From: Dictyoglomus sp.
Lineage (GTDB): Bacteria; Dictyoglomota; Dictyoglomia; Dictyoglomales; Dictyoglomaceae
Assembly (NCBI GenBank): GCA_025060475.1
Contig: JANXBZ010000005.1
Location: 62,001-126,000, forward strand
DNA: 64,000 nt
Reading direction: 5' to 3'
Position numbers and translations under genes: made by a program. Shown piece by piece: positions 1-9,718 of the stretch (position 1 is the first letter of the stretch; the number at the start of each line of letters is the position of its first letter). Under the pieces are notes generated by a model. That model was not told the origin of the DNA. It did no database searches and saw only the letters and a program-made list of their open reading frames with translations.

Positions 1-133
1 CTGCAAATTCGCTTCCTCTACCTACTTTTGGACTTTTTCTTTCACCAAAAGTTCCTGTGATTTTAATTTTTTTAGCAAAAAGTCTTAATTTTTCTAACTT
101 TTCTATTAGAGATAAATCTAATTCTTCTTTCAT
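1..133 (-). CDS. DUF58 family protein, N-terminal fragment (runs off window)
   Basis: Only the first 44 codons are present. The ATG at 133 overlaps the stop of the upstream moxR-type gene (ATGA). The fragment starts MKEELDLSLIEKL and reaches a G-x5-KSPKVGRGSEFA stretch, which resembles the conserved entry to the DUF58 domain (usually RRS..GRG.EFAE.R.Y.PGDD). DUF58 proteins are almost always encoded beside MoxR ATPases, and that context agrees here. The function of the family is poorly defined; members often carry a von Willebrand A-like fold. No N-terminal membrane segment is visible, unlike many longer DUF58 proteins. The call rests on a short piece and the neighbour. Confidence 0.7.
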   Translation of the reverse strand, partial: MKEELDLSLIEKLEKLRLFAKKIKITGTFGERKSPKVGRGSEFA

Positions 134-1113
134 CTTTCTATTTCAGGAATTTCTTCCAAAATTTCTCTTAAAATCTTTTCTACTGTAATACCCTCCGCCT
201 CCCCCTCAAAGCTTAATATAATTCTATGCCTTAAGGCAGGAATTACAACTTTTTTAATATCTTTAAAACTTACATTACTCCTTCCTTCCCATAAAGCTAA
301 AGCTTTTGCCCCTAATATTATTGCTTGAGCTCCACGTGGACTAGAGCCATATTTCACATATTTTTTAACTATTTGAGGAGATATTTCACTTTCAGGTTGA
401 GTTGCAAGAACAATCCTTATAGCGTAGTCTTTGACCACATGAGAGATGGGAACCATTCTAACCATTTTTTTTAGTTCTTCAATTATAATATCATTAGCGA
501 CCTTATTTACCCGTGGCATTTCTATGTTGGTGGTTCTATCTATAATTTCTAAAAGCTCTTCTCTTCTAGGATAACTAAGTTCTAATTTAAAAAAGAATCT
601 ATCCATCTGAGCCTCAGGTAGAGGATAGGTTCCTTCCATTTCAATAGGGTTTTGAGTTGCTAATACAAAAAAGGGTTTCGGTAATGGATATACTCTTCCA
701 CCACTTGTTACATTTCCTTCTTGCATTGCTTCTAATAGTGCAGATTGAGTTTTGGGAGTTGCTCTATTTATCTCATCAGCTAATAAAATATTTGTGAATA
801 TAGGACCCTCTTGAAATTTGAATTGTTTTTGTTCCTTTTCATCAGTAATTATAATATTAGTACCTGTAATATCTGCAGGCATTAAGTCGGGTGTAAATTG
901 TATTCTTGAAAATTTTAAATCTAAGACTTCACTTAAAGTTTTTACCATTAATGTTTTTCCTAAGCCTGGAACTCCTTCTAAAAGAACATGTCCTCCACAA
1001 AGTAAAGCAATTACTACATAAGTTATTATTTCTTGATATCCAACAATAATTTTATTTATTTCTTCTTGAATATTGTGAGTAATAGTTGCAAAATCCTCTA
1101 AAGTTAATTTCAA
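130..1113 (-). CDS. MoxR family AAA+ ATPase
   Basis: A 327-residue MoxR-type AAA+ ATPase. Walker A (GVPGLGKT) is at about residues 47-54, Walker B (LLADEINR) at about 110-117 and sensor 1 (LATQNPIE) near 150; the C-terminal lid domain follows. Length is normal for the family. Translation starts at TTG (1113) behind a strong GGAGGG site. MoxR proteins act as chaperone-like ATPases that help assemble or activate partner protein complexes, often with DUF58 and VWA proteins. It lies 15 nt after a membrane-protein gene and overlaps the DUF58 start by 4 nt, so it is translated within one operon. The client is not known from the sequence. Confidence 0.93.
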   Translation of the reverse strand: MKLTLEDFATITHNIQEEINKIIVGYQEIITYVVIALLCGGHVLLEGVPGLGKTLMVKTLSEVLDLKFSRIQFTPDLMPADITGTNIIITDEKEQKQFKFQEGPIFTNILLADEINRATPKTQSALLEAMQEGNVTSGGRVYPLPKPFFVLATQNPIEMEGTYPLPEAQMDRFFFKLELSYPRREELLEIIDRTTNIEMPRVNKVANDIIIEELKKMVRMVPISHVVKDYAIRIVLATQPESEISPQIVKKYVKYGSSPRGAQAIILGAKALALWEGRSNVSFKDIKKVVIPALRHRIILSFEGEAEGITVEKILREILEEIPEIER

Positions 1114-1128
1114 GACTAGTTCCCTCCT

Positions 1129-2313
1129 TCATTCTGAGAAATAAGATTTAATTATTTCTTGTAAGTCTTGGGGAATAATCCTAGGATAAGTGGCATACTC
1201 TCCTCTATTGGTCACAGATGGATTTATGGGAGTAATACTCTTATTTTTATCTTCTTTTAGAGAGGGAGCCTCAAAAAGATAAATTTTCTTTTTTGATTCA
1301 TCCATTCCTTGAGAAGGAACATATATTTTCTCTGTTTCGACATTGAGACGGGGTGTAGGTTTTGAGCCAAGTTTTTCTTTTCTTTCCTCTATTCCTGGAA
1401 GAGATCCTCTTGATTCTTGGTTTTTTTCAGACTTATTGTACGAAGAATTAATATTTAAATCTTTAATTCCTTCTTCTTTTATTAAACCTTCTCCAGTTTC
1501 TTTATTTTCCATTCCTAAATTTTCTTGAAACTCTTTATTAGTAGTTTCGTTTAAAAAAGCACTCTTCTGATTTGCATAACTTTGAACTACTCCTTCCTGC
1601 TTTTTATTTTCTTCTTTAGTTTCAGAAGATATGTTTTTCTCAGAAGAAGTAATTCTTTTTTGTAAAAATTCTTCTATAACTTTTTCCTCTTCAAAGTTCC
1701 ATTCTGATAGAAGTTTTTCTAAAATTTTATCTTCTCTCTTTTCTGCTACAGATTTTTCTTTTTCTCTTTCTTCTTCTGTGAGTTTTTCACCTTGTATATT
1801 CTTAGAGACCTGTATTTTAGAAGGAATATCTTCTTTCTCAGTATTGACTATGTTTTTGGGGATAGAATTATAGAAATTCATTAGATTTAAGATTATAAGG
1901 ATAATCATTAAGATTGTAAGAATTAATAGAAATTTAGAGGGCTTCCATTTATAAGAGTTTCTTAAAGACTTACTGGAAAGTCTATTCTCAATGTCCGAGA
2001 CAAGTCTTTCTATTAGCCCATAAGGTTCATTATATTCTCTATATTCCCAAAAAGTGATAAGCCTTTCCTCTAGATTAAAATATATGTCTGAATTTAATAT
2101 AACTTTTTCGAAGTTAGGTCTTTTTCTTAAGTATTTATACAAAAAATAAGAAAGAATAAAAGCTAAGATTGAAATATAAGGATTACTTAAATTAATATAG
2201 TTCAGAAATAAAGTTGTATTTATAGAGAAAACCATAGAGATCAAGAAGCCTTCAAATAAATAGAAATAATTTACCTTTTTCCACAGTTCATTTATTTCTT
2301 GAAGAATTTTCAT
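1129..2313 (-). CDS. membrane protein with a long charged region, MoxR operon
   Basis: A 394-residue protein I cannot assign to a characterised family. Two hydrophobic segments lie near residues 17-38 and 45-61 and a third near 127-146. They are followed by a long, Glu/Lys/Ser-rich, probably disordered or coiled region to the C terminus. The arrangement of two N-terminal helices, a short charged loop and a third helix recalls DUF4175-type proteins found beside MoxR/DUF58 genes, but the match is only architectural. The ATG has a clear GGAGG site and overlaps the upstream permease-like gene by 26 nt. It is probably a membrane client or scaffold of the MoxR system. Confidence 0.6.
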   Translation of the reverse strand: MKILQEINELWKKVNYFYLFEGFLISMVFSINTTLFLNYINLSNPYISILAFILSYFLYKYLRKRPNFEKVILNSDIYFNLEERLITFWEYREYNEPYGLIERLVSDIENRLSSKSLRNSYKWKPSKFLLILTILMIILIILNLMNFYNSIPKNIVNTEKEDIPSKIQVSKNIQGEKLTEEEREKEKSVAEKREDKILEKLLSEWNFEEEKVIEEFLQKRITSSEKNISSETKEENKKQEGVVQSYANQKSAFLNETTNKEFQENLGMENKETGEGLIKEEGIKDLNINSSYNKSEKNQESRGSLPGIEERKEKLGSKPTPRLNVETEKIYVPSQGMDESKKKIYLFEAPSLKEDKNKSITPINPSVTNRGEYATYPRIIPQDLQEIIKSYFSE

Positions 2314-3046
2314 TATTTTTCCTCCATGATTTCAACTTTAGCTGAGAAATAAATAATAAAAGAAAAGAAAAAAATGAATAACTGAGGAGTACTATTAAGA
2401 AATGAGAAAGTTCAAAGGTTATATTTAAAGTAAGAAAATGCTGTGCCATTCCTGCCCAAAAGATATTATTTAAAGGAAGATAAGGACTAAGGAAAGGTAT
2501 TAGAAAAGGAAGAAAGAGGAATAGTAAGTAACTTAACCAATGGGCAGTCCAATTTAATGTAGGATTATATATTGTAGACCATAAAATTCCTAGACTTATA
2601 AATATAAAGGAATCTAACAAAGTCAGAAATATAAAATAATGAAATCTAATTTCGAAAGGTGAAGACGCATAGTTTGCCAAAATATTAATGGGAAGAAATA
2701 GAAGCAATAAGATGAATATGTAAAAAAACACGCTTAGAAATTTACCTAAAATTATATTCCAGATTTTTTCAGGACCATATTTTACTAAATCAAAGATTTT
2801 AAATTCTCTTTCCGCTAGTAGATTTCCAGAAGCTATCAAAGATGAGAGGTAAAAGATAATTAAAGCTTGAATAACAAAATTAACAAGGGAGAGGTTAGCT
2901 ATACTGAAAGTTTTTAAATTTAATATGGAATCTGGCCAAAAAACTACAAGGAGTAGTGTTAAAAATAGAAATATAGTTATTTCTATTTTAATATATCTTT
3001 TACTTTTTAATCTTAATTCTAATTCCTTTATCCACCATATAATCAT
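2288..3046 (-). CDS. six-helix membrane protein, ABC-2 permease-like
   Basis: A 252-residue, very hydrophobic protein with about six predicted helices (near residues 21-37, 55-74, 101-124, 136-157, 168-190 and 213-235) and short loops. The segment after helix 2 (G-N-L-L-A-E-R-E-F-K, then a Y-G-P-E-K motif) resembles the first cytoplasmic loop of ABC-2 type export permeases. There is no ATP-binding subunit in the visible operon, so transport is not shown. The ATG is preceded by GAGAGGG, and the gene follows its upstream neighbour by 14 nt. A structural role in the MoxR/DUF58 membrane complex is an alternative. Confidence 0.6.
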   Translation of the reverse strand: MIIWWIKELELRLKSKRYIKIEITIFLFLTLLLVVFWPDSILNLKTFSIANLSLVNFVIQALIIFYLSSLIASGNLLAEREFKIFDLVKYGPEKIWNIILGKFLSVFFYIFILLLLFLPINILANYASSPFEIRFHYFIFLTLLDSFIFISLGILWSTIYNPTLNWTAHWLSYLLFLFLPFLIPFLSPYLPLNNIFWAGMAQHFLTLNITFELSHFLIVLLSYSFFSFLLLFISQLKLKSWRKNNENSSRNK

Positions 3047-3060
3047 TAACTATCCCTCTC

Positions 3061-4575
3061 CTACGAGAGGGGGAAAATAAATATATTCTCAGTTCTTAAG
3101 TTATATTTGACCTTATCGATATCTAATTTTACAAGAGACTCTTCAATTTTTCCCCAAAGAAAAATTTTTTTCTTTTTTATTATATCATTTTTAATCTTCC
3201 ATTTAGAAATTATAGAGGGAAATAAACTTTCTCTCTCTGATCCTTCTAGTAGAATATTCCATGTTTTTGCTTTCCCTTTTTCTAAATCACCAAGGTAAAA
3301 ATCTTTATTTTCGAAAGTAAAAACAAGATCTTTAATGTTATAATTTGAATTATTTTCTAATTTAATTTTTATGTCTTTATTTTTATGTTCATAGAATACT
3401 TTTATAGGAAAGATCAGAATAGATAAAACTTCAATATAACTTATTTTATTCTTTTCCATGGATAAAAATGCTTTTTGTTCTTCGATCCTTAGAGGTCCAA
3501 TATTTCTCTGAGGTTGATAGAAAGGTTGATATAATTGTATCATATTAGGTTGAATTTGAAATATTAACTCTCTCTTATAAGGCGAGAAAAAGACAAGATG
3601 TGAATACAATTCTGCGATTTCTTTATCTGGCGTTAAATAAATTATTCCCTTTTCTCCTATTATTAAAGAATCTTGTCTAAATATAGAACCTATTAAGAAA
3701 GAAATAATAATTGTTAACAATAGAAGTATAGACATAGATAAAATTAAATATTTAAATTTTTTTATTAACTTTCTTAATAAATATAAAGAGATTAAATAAA
3801 TACTAAGGAAGATTAAAATCTGAAACCTATTAGGATAAGAAAAAGATTGCATGTCTATTATTGAGAGATCAGGAGATTCTAGGAAAGAGGGAGGAAAGAA
3901 TTGAACCTTTGAGGGCTCCAAATTAATTTGGGAAGAAAAATTTTTGATTTCTTCAATGAAGAAAGCTCTACCCTCAAATGCTCTAAATAACCTCAAAGCA
4001 TTTTTCTTACTAGGGCTTAAGGTTTTCCAAAAATCATATTGAATAAAAATATAATCTGCAGAATCATAAGCTTTATAGTTTGTAGGAAGTTGTTTTTCAT
4101 TTATTATATTGATAATTCGAGTTTTAGGAGGAAAAGAAAGAGGAATATTTCTTTCTTCTCCTAAAATGAGAACTAAGGGTAAAATTACTTTTTCTATGTT
4201 GAATTCTATTTTTTCGTTATATTTTAAATCACCATCCTTTGAAGTTGCTTTTATCTCTATGGGATATCTAAAGTCAAGAGGGGGAAGAAGAAGTTCAATA
4301 GTTCGTGTGGAAAGAGGAGGAATTTCAATACTCTGTTTATATATTGTTTTTGAGTTACCTGCAAATCTTAGTCCTTGGGTAAATATTACTTCTAAATCTA
4401 GATTTCTTTTTTCTCCGAGATTTTTAAAGTGGATAAATAAAGGACACCATTTATTTATTTTCCATTCGCCAGAAATTCCTAAAATACTTTTTACTTCTAT
4501 TTCTCCAAAGCTCTTCGAGGAGAGAATTATTAAAAATATAACTAATATCAAAATAAATAAATAAAATTTTCTCAT
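3061..4575 (-). CDS. exported or membrane-anchored protein, first gene of MoxR operon
   Basis: A 504-residue protein of unknown function. An N-terminal hydrophobic segment (about residues 5-22) looks like a signal peptide or anchor. About 225 residues with a beta-rich pattern follow, then two adjacent membrane helices (about 252-270 and 275-297) and a second soluble region of about 200 residues. This topology suggests two extracytoplasmic domains flanking a hairpin. It is the first gene of the minus-strand operon, divergent from ileS, and its start has no strong ribosome-binding site. The first domain could be immunoglobulin-like or a glutamine-amidotransferase-like fold as in other MoxR-linked membrane proteins, but no motif proves this. 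Confidence 0.55.
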   Translation of the reverse strand: MRKFYLFILILVIFLIILSSKSFGEIEVKSILGISGEWKINKWCPLFIHFKNLGEKRNLDLEVIFTQGLRFAGNSKTIYKQSIEIPPLSTRTIELLLPPLDFRYPIEIKATSKDGDLKYNEKIEFNIEKVILPLVLILGEERNIPLSFPPKTRIINIINEKQLPTNYKAYDSADYIFIQYDFWKTLSPSKKNALRLFRAFEGRAFFIEEIKNFSSQINLEPSKVQFFPPSFLESPDLSIIDMQSFSYPNRFQILIFLSIYLISLYLLRKLIKKFKYLILSMSILLLLTIIISFLIGSIFRQDSLIIGEKGIIYLTPDKEIAELYSHLVFFSPYKRELIFQIQPNMIQLYQPFYQPQRNIGPLRIEEQKAFLSMEKNKISYIEVLSILIFPIKVFYEHKNKDIKIKLENNSNYNIKDLVFTFENKDFYLGDLEKGKAKTWNILLEGSERESLFPSIISKWKIKNDIIKKKKIFLWGKIEESLVKLDIDKVKYNLRTENIFIFPLS

Positions 4576-4598
4576 TTTTTCTAATTATAACCTTTATC

Positions 4599-4626
4599 TT
4601 GACACCTTGTATAGGTATTATATACT
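4599..4626 (+). promoter_or_regulatory. sigma-70-type promoter of ileS
   Basis: TTGACA (4599-4604) and TATACT (4621-4626) are separated by 16 nt. This would start transcription near 4633 and leave a leader of about 40 nt before the TTG start. That leader is too short for a T-box, so ileS is not expected to be controlled by that kind of riboswitch. Confidence 0.7.
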
Positions 4627-4671
4627 AATCAAACAATATAGAATTTCAAATTATTTGAGAGGAGGGATAAT

Positions 4672-7602
4672 TTGTTAAAGAAACTGCCGTCGCTTATCAA
4701 CTTTCCTCAGATGGAGGAAGAGATATTACAATTTTGGAAAAAGGAAGAGATCTTTAAGAAATCCTTAGAGGAAAGAAAAGGGAATCCTAGATTTAGTTTT
4801 TATGAAGGTCCTCCTACAGCTAACGGGAAGCCTCATGCAGGTCATGTTCTACCGAGAATTTATAAAGATTTTTTCCCTCGATATAAAACAATGTGTGGCT
4901 ATTATGTTCCAAGAAAGGCCGGTTGGGATACTCATGGGCTTCCTGTGGAATTGGAAGTAGAAAAGGAGTTAGGAATAAATAGTAAACAAGAAATTGAAAG
5001 CTTTGGAATAGATAAATTTAATAAGTTCTGTAAAGAAAGTGTTTTTAGATATGAAAAGGAGTGGAGAAACTTTACTGAAAGAATTGGCTTCTGGATTGAT
5101 ATGGATAATCCTTATATCACTTTAAGTAATGAATATATCGAATCTGTTTGGTGGTTAATTAAAAAAATATGGGAAAAAGGTCTTTTATATAGAGGATATA
5201 AGATTGTCCCTTGGTGCCCAAGATGTGAAACTGCTTTGTCGGATCATGAGGTAGCTCAGGGATATGAAGAAGTAGAGGATCCTTCAGTATTTGTAAAATT
5301 TCCTCTTTTGGAGGAAGAGAATACTTATTTTTTAGCATGGACTACCACTCCCTGGACTTTAATATCTAATACTGCTTTAGCAGTAAATCCTAAAGAAGTG
5401 TATGCTAAGGTTTTATACAAAGGAGATTATTATATTCTTGCAGAGGAAAAGATAAAAGATTTATTTGATGAAGATAAATACGAAATCGTAGAGAAGTATA
5501 AAGGGGAAGATTTAGAAAGAAAAAAATATAAGCCATTATTTGAGTTTATACCTCCCGATAAACCATCTCATTATGTAGTTTTAGGAGATTTTGTAAGTTT
5601 GGAAGAGGGAACAGGAATTGTTCATATAGCTCCTGCTTTTGGACAAGAAGACTTTCAAGTAGGGAAATTGTATGATTTGCCATTGATTCAAGCAGTAGAC
5701 CAAACAGGAAGGTTTGTATTTCAAGTAAAACCTTGGGCTGGTCTTTTTGTAAAGAAAGCAGATCCATTAATTATAGAAGATCTTAAAAATAGAAATTTAA
5801 TATTTAAAGTTGGAACTTATATACATACTTATCCTTTTTGTTGGAGATGTGACTCACCCCTTTTATACTATGCTCGAGCTTCTTGGTATATAAAAACTAC
5901 AGCAATGAAAGAAAATCTTCTCAAAAATAACGAAAAGATTAACTGGTATCCTGAATATATTAAACATGGAAGATTTGGAAATTGGCTTGCTAATAATGTA
6001 GATTGGGCATTAAGTAGAGAAAGATATTGGGGAACACCTTTACCTATCTGGATTTGTGATGATTGCGGATATGAATATTGTGTGGGAAGCTTCAAAGAAT
6101 TAGGGATAGAAGATGAAAATTTCGACCCTCACAAGCCTTATATTGATAATATTACTATTAAATGTCCAAAATGTGGAGGGACAATGCATAGAGTTCCTGA
6201 AGTTATAGATTGTTGGTTTGACTCAGGAGCTATGCCCTATGCTCAATGGCATTATCCCTTTGAAAATGAGGAAGAATTTAAAAATTCCTTTCCTGCAGAT
6301 TTTATATGCGAAGCTGTAGATCAAACTCGAGGGTGGTTTTACAGCTTATTAGCCATATCTACCCTAATATCTGATGAGCCAGCATATAAGAATGTTTTAG
6401 TAACGGAATTGGTTTTAGACGAAAAAGGAGAAAAGATGAGTAAACATAAGGGTAATGTCGTAGATCCTTGGGTTGTTCTTAATAAATATGGTGCAGATGC
6501 TCTTCGTTGGTATATATTTTCTGTAAGTCCACCCTGGATTCCATTAAGATTTTCTTCTGATGGAGTAAATGAATCCTTAAAGAAATTTCTTTTGACTCTC
6601 TGGAATACTGTTTCTTTCTTTTCTATTTATGGAGAAATAGATGGTTTTAATTTAAAAGAGCATTATGTTACTTTAGAGGAATTAGAAGATTCTTTAGATA
6701 AATGGATAATTTCTCGATTAAATTCTTTAATTAAAAAAGTAAGGGAAGAACTTGATAAATACAATGTAACTACCTCTGCAAGGGAAATTCAGAATTTTGT
6801 TATAGAAGATCTAAGTAATTGGTACATAAGATTAAATAGAAATCGCTTTTGGAAATCAGAAAAAGATAAAGATAAATGGTCTGCATATACTGTCGTTTAC
6901 ACTGTTATTAGAGAACTCACAAAACTTTTGGCTCCTTTTATTCCCTTTACTACAGAAAAAATCTATCAAGAAGTAGTAAGACCCTTAGAAGAATCATCTC
7001 CTATTAGTGTTCATCTTTGTTATTATCCTCAACACGAAGAAAAATTTATAAACGAAAAACTTGAAGAAGAGATGGAGTATATAAGAGAAATTGTAGCTCT
7101 AGGAAGAATGTTGAGAAATCAGGTAAACATTAAAATAAGGCAGCCTCTTTCAACTTTGTGGGTTAATTCTCCTACAAAGGATATTAAAGAATTAGCTAAG
7201 TATAAAGACTATGTATCTAAGGAACTTAATATTCAAGAGATTATCTTTGGAGAAATTCCTGAAGAAAAGAAAGAAGGTATAGTTTTTGCTGAGACTGACA
7301 ATTTTGAATTAGCTTTAGATGTTAATTTAACTAAGGAACTTTTAGAAAAAGGAATTTTAAGAGAATTAGAACATAAAATTCAAATGCTTCGAAAAGAAGC
7401 AAAGCTGGATTATATTGATAGAATAGTTTTATATTATCAAGGTTCTGAAAAAATTAAAGATATCATAAGAAGAAACGAAAAAGAATTATCAGAAGAAATT
7501 TTAGCAGTCTCTATTAATGAAGGGGAAATTCCAGAACATATATTTAAGAAAAAGATAAATATTTATAACGAAGAAATTATTGTTGGATTTAGTAAGGTTT
7601 AA
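4672..7602 (+). CDS. ileS: isoleucyl-tRNA synthetase
   Basis: Class I synthetase of 976 residues that charges tRNA-Ile with isoleucine. The HIGH-type motif is HAGH at residues 55-58, inside the [12 protein letters not shown] block, and the KMSKS-type motif is KMSKH at about 588-592. The wording around the first motif ([24 protein letters not shown]) resembles the eukaryotic-like type 2 enzymes more than the E. coli type. Cysteine pairs (CPRC, CDDC, CPKC) in the insert regions may bind zinc. The editing (CP1) domain is present between the motifs. Translation starts at TTG behind GGAGGG. The gene stands alone between a divergent operon and a convergent one. Confidence 0.97.
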   Translation: MLKKLPSLINFPQMEEEILQFWKKEEIFKKSLEERKGNPRFSFYEGPPTANGKPHAGHVLPRIYKDFFPRYKTMCGYYVPRKAGWDTHGLPVELEVEKELGINSKQEIESFGIDKFNKFCKESVFRYEKEWRNFTERIGFWIDMDNPYITLSNEYIESVWWLIKKIWEKGLLYRGYKIVPWCPRCETALSDHEVAQGYEEVEDPSVFVKFPLLEEENTYFLAWTTTPWTLISNTALAVNPKEVYAKVLYKGDYYILAEEKIKDLFDEDKYEIVEKYKGEDLERKKYKPLFEFIPPDKPSHYVVLGDFVSLEEGTGIVHIAPAFGQEDFQVGKLYDLPLIQAVDQTGRFVFQVKPWAGLFVKKADPLIIEDLKNRNLIFKVGTYIHTYPFCWRCDSPLLYYARASWYIKTTAMKENLLKNNEKINWYPEYIKHGRFGNWLANNVDWALSRERYWGTPLPIWICDDCGYEYCVGSFKELGIEDENFDPHKPYIDNITIKCPKCGGTMHRVPEVIDCWFDSGAMPYAQWHYPFENEEEFKNSFPADFICEAVDQTRGWFYSLLAISTLISDEPAYKNVLVTELVLDEKGEKMSKHKGNVVDPWVVLNKYGADALRWYIFSVSPPWIPLRFSSDGVNESLKKFLLTLWNTVSFFSIYGEIDGFNLKEHYVTLEELEDSLDKWIISRLNSLIKKVREELDKYNVTTSAREIQNFVIEDLSNWYIRLNRNRFWKSEKDKDKWSAYTVVYTVIRELTKLLAPFIPFTTEKIYQEVVRPLEESSPISVHLCYYPQHEEKFINEKLEEEMEYIREIVALGRMLRNQVNIKIRQPLSTLWVNSPTKDIKELAKYKDYVSKELNIQEIIFGEIPEEKKEGIVFAETDNFELALDVNLTKELLEKGILRELEHKIQMLRKEAKLDYIDRIVLYYQGSEKIKDIIRRNEKELSEEILAVSINEGEIPEHIFKKKINIYNEEIIVGFSKV

Positions 7603-7611
7603 AAATTAAAA

Positions 7612-7650
7612 AGGAGGGAGTTTTCTTACTCCCTCCTAAATTTTTTTATT
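7612..7650. terminator. bidirectional rho-independent terminator between ileS and hppA
   Basis: A perfect 9-bp stem AGGAGGGAG / CTCCCTCCT (7612-7620 and 7629-7637) has an 8-nt loop. T-rich tracts follow on both strands: TTTTTTTATTT on plus, and TTTTTAATTTTT on minus. It can end both convergent transcripts. Confidence 0.9.
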
Positions 7651-9637
7651 TAAAGAAGATTGGTAAGAAAACTAGTGAAATTACAGCCATAAGCTTAATT
7701 AAAATATTAATTGATGGTCCTGCTGTATCTTTAAAAGGATCTCCTACAGTATCTCCTACTACTGCAGACTTATGAGCATCAGATCCTTTTCCACCATATT
7801 TTCCATGCTCAATTAGTTTTTTGGCATTATCCCATGCTCCTCCAGCATTTGCCATAAATACTGCTAAAAGAACTCCAGAAAGCGTTGCCCCTACTAGCAT
7901 TCCTCCTAAAGCCTCTTTTCCTAGAATAAAAGCCATTATAAATGGTGAACCGATCATAATAACACTTGGAAGAACCATTGCTCTTAATGCTCCTAGGGTG
8001 CTAATATCTACGCATTTTGCATAATCTGGGTCTGCTTTACCCTCTAATAATCCTTTAATTTCCCTAAATTGTCTTCGGACTTCTTCTACCATTTTTGTGG
8101 CTGCATTTCCTACCGCTCTAAGAGCTAAAGAAGCAAATAAAAATGGAAGCATAGCTCCTATAAGAGATCCTGCGATGACTTCTGCTTTTACTACATTTAT
8201 TCCAGGAATTTTAGCCCACTCTGTAAAAGCTGCAAAAAGGGCAAGAGCAGTAAGGGCTGCAGAACCTATAGCAAAACCTTTACCCATAGCTGCTGTAGTA
8301 TTCCCATATGCATCAAGAGAACTTGTAATTTCTCTTACCTTCTCTCCTTGATGGGCCATTTCTGCAATTCCGCTGGCATTATCTGCTACAGGACCATAAG
8401 CATCCACAGATAAGCTAATTCCAAGAGTTGCTAGCATTCCAACCCCAGCTAATGCAATTCCCCAAAGTCCCGCTGTCATATAGCTTAATACTATTCCAAT
8501 TGCTAATATCAATACAGTTATAAAAGTACTTTCCATTCCTACTGCAATTCCTGATATAATATTTGTCGCGGATCCTGTGGTACTGGCATACGCGATATCC
8601 TCAATAGGTTTCTTGGATGTATAATATTCGCTAGTAAATCCAATTAAAATTCCTGCAACAAGTCCTATAAATGAAGCCCAAAAGGTTCCAAGATTATTAA
8701 GGTAGTATAATGAAAGTAGAAATGTTCCAATAGCAGTTAGAACTGCAGTCAATAAGGTTCCATTCATTAAAGCCTTTGAAGGATCGGAAGTCTTTTTTGT
8801 GGCAAGAATTTTCACGTATGCTATACCTATCATCGAAGCAAATAGGCCGACAGTTGCTACTAAGAAAGGATAGATCAAACCTTTTAAGTCTGCATAGGCA
8901 AAACCAAGTACTGCAGCTGCATGAATTGCTCCAACATAAGATTCATAAAGATCTGCCCCCATCCCAGCAATGTCTCCTACGTTGTCTCCTACGTTGTCTG
9001 CAATTACTGCAGGATTTCTAGGATCATCCTCTGGAATTCCTGCTTCAACTTTTCCAACAAGATCTGCACCCACATCTGCTGCTTTTGTATATATTCCTCC
9101 TCCTACACGAGCAAAAAGTGCAATAAAACTCGCTCCTAATGCATATCCACTAATAACTTCTAATTTTAGACGAGGATCAGGCATAAATCCGCTTAAAAGT
9201 AAATAAATTAAGCTACTTCCAAAAATTCCAAGACTTGCTTCGATCATTCCCATTACTGCTCCACCAGAAAAAGCAAGATCTAGAGCTTTTCCTGGTCCAT
9301 ATTTTGCTGCTGCATAGGTAGTTCTTCCGTTAGCACGGGTAGCAATTTTCATTCCCACATATCCAGAAGCCATAGAAAAAGTTGCACCGATAAGAAAAGC
9401 TAATCCAAGAAGAGGTTGAAGAACTACAGCCATTAAAATGGCAAAAGCTAATACAAAGATTGCTACGGTTTTAATTTCTCTGTTTAAAAAGGCATCTGCT
9501 CCTTGTTGGATAGCTCTCATAATTTTTTTGATTTCTTCGGGGCCTTCATCTTCTTTTAGAATTCCTCTTGCTATAAAATACGCGAAGATTAAACCAATAG
9601 CTCCTGAGAGGGGTACAATCCATAAGAGATTTTGCAT
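7646..9637 (-). CDS. hppA: membrane-bound ion-pumping pyrophosphatase, K+-dependent type
   Basis: A 663-residue integral membrane pyrophosphatase that couples PPi hydrolysis to H+ or Na+ pumping. The signature [12 protein letters not shown] is at residues 204-215 and runs into DNVGDNVGD, whose aspartates bind Mg-PPi. About sixteen helices are expected for the family. The GNTTAA motif near residue 444 has Ala where K+-independent enzymes carry Lys, so the enzyme should need K+. Whether it pumps Na+, H+ or both cannot be read with certainty. The ATG has a GGAGG site. The upstream minus-strand gene ends 81 nt away, with a promoter candidate between. Confidence 0.96.
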   Translation of the reverse strand: MQNLLWIVPLSGAIGLIFAYFIARGILKEDEGPEEIKKIMRAIQQGADAFLNREIKTVAIFVLAFAILMAVVLQPLLGLAFLIGATFSMASGYVGMKIATRANGRTTYAAAKYGPGKALDLAFSGGAVMGMIEASLGIFGSSLIYLLLSGFMPDPRLKLEVISGYALGASFIALFARVGGGIYTKAADVGADLVGKVEAGIPEDDPRNPAVIADNVGDNVGDIAGMGADLYESYVGAIHAAAVLGFAYADLKGLIYPFLVATVGLFASMIGIAYVKILATKKTSDPSKALMNGTLLTAVLTAIGTFLLSLYYLNNLGTFWASFIGLVAGILIGFTSEYYTSKKPIEDIAYASTTGSATNIISGIAVGMESTFITVLILAIGIVLSYMTAGLWGIALAGVGMLATLGISLSVDAYGPVADNASGIAEMAHQGEKVREITSSLDAYGNTTAAMGKGFAIGSAALTALALFAAFTEWAKIPGINVVKAEVIAGSLIGAMLPFLFASLALRAVGNAATKMVEEVRRQFREIKGLLEGKADPDYAKCVDISTLGALRAMVLPSVIMIGSPFIMAFILGKEALGGMLVGATLSGVLLAVFMANAGGAWDNAKKLIEHGKYGGKGSDAHKSAVVGDTVGDPFKDTAGPSINILIKLMAVISLVFLPIFFK

Positions 9638-9676
9638 CTTTTTACCTCCATTCTTTTAATTTTTTTTCTCTCTAAA

Positions 9677-9706
9677 TTAATAAGAGGATTAACATAGTTA
9701 TGTCAA
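9677..9706 (-). promoter_or_regulatory. candidate promoter of hppA
   Basis: On the minus strand TTGACA (9706-9701) is followed after 18 nt by TATTAA (9682-9677), a 4/6 match to the -10 consensus. It sits in the 81-nt gap before hppA and would give a leader of about 35-40 nt. The perfect -35 makes it plausible. Confidence 0.5.
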
Positions 9707-9718
9707 GTTAAAGTTATT

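Noticed and set aside
818-1021. Plus-strand open frames opposite moxR and other genes (for example also 4109-4564 and 8097-8351)
   Set aside because: They lie antisense to well-conserved genes and show no family motifs or ribosome-binding sites.
4576-4671. Possible T-box riboswitch before ileS
   Set aside because: The predicted leader is only about 40 nt and no T-box sequence or terminator pair is present.
8975-9000. Short tandem repeat TCTCCTACGTTG in hppA
   Set aside because: It encodes the conserved VGDNVGD substrate-binding motif of membrane pyrophosphatases; the repeat is protein-driven, not a DNA repeat element.
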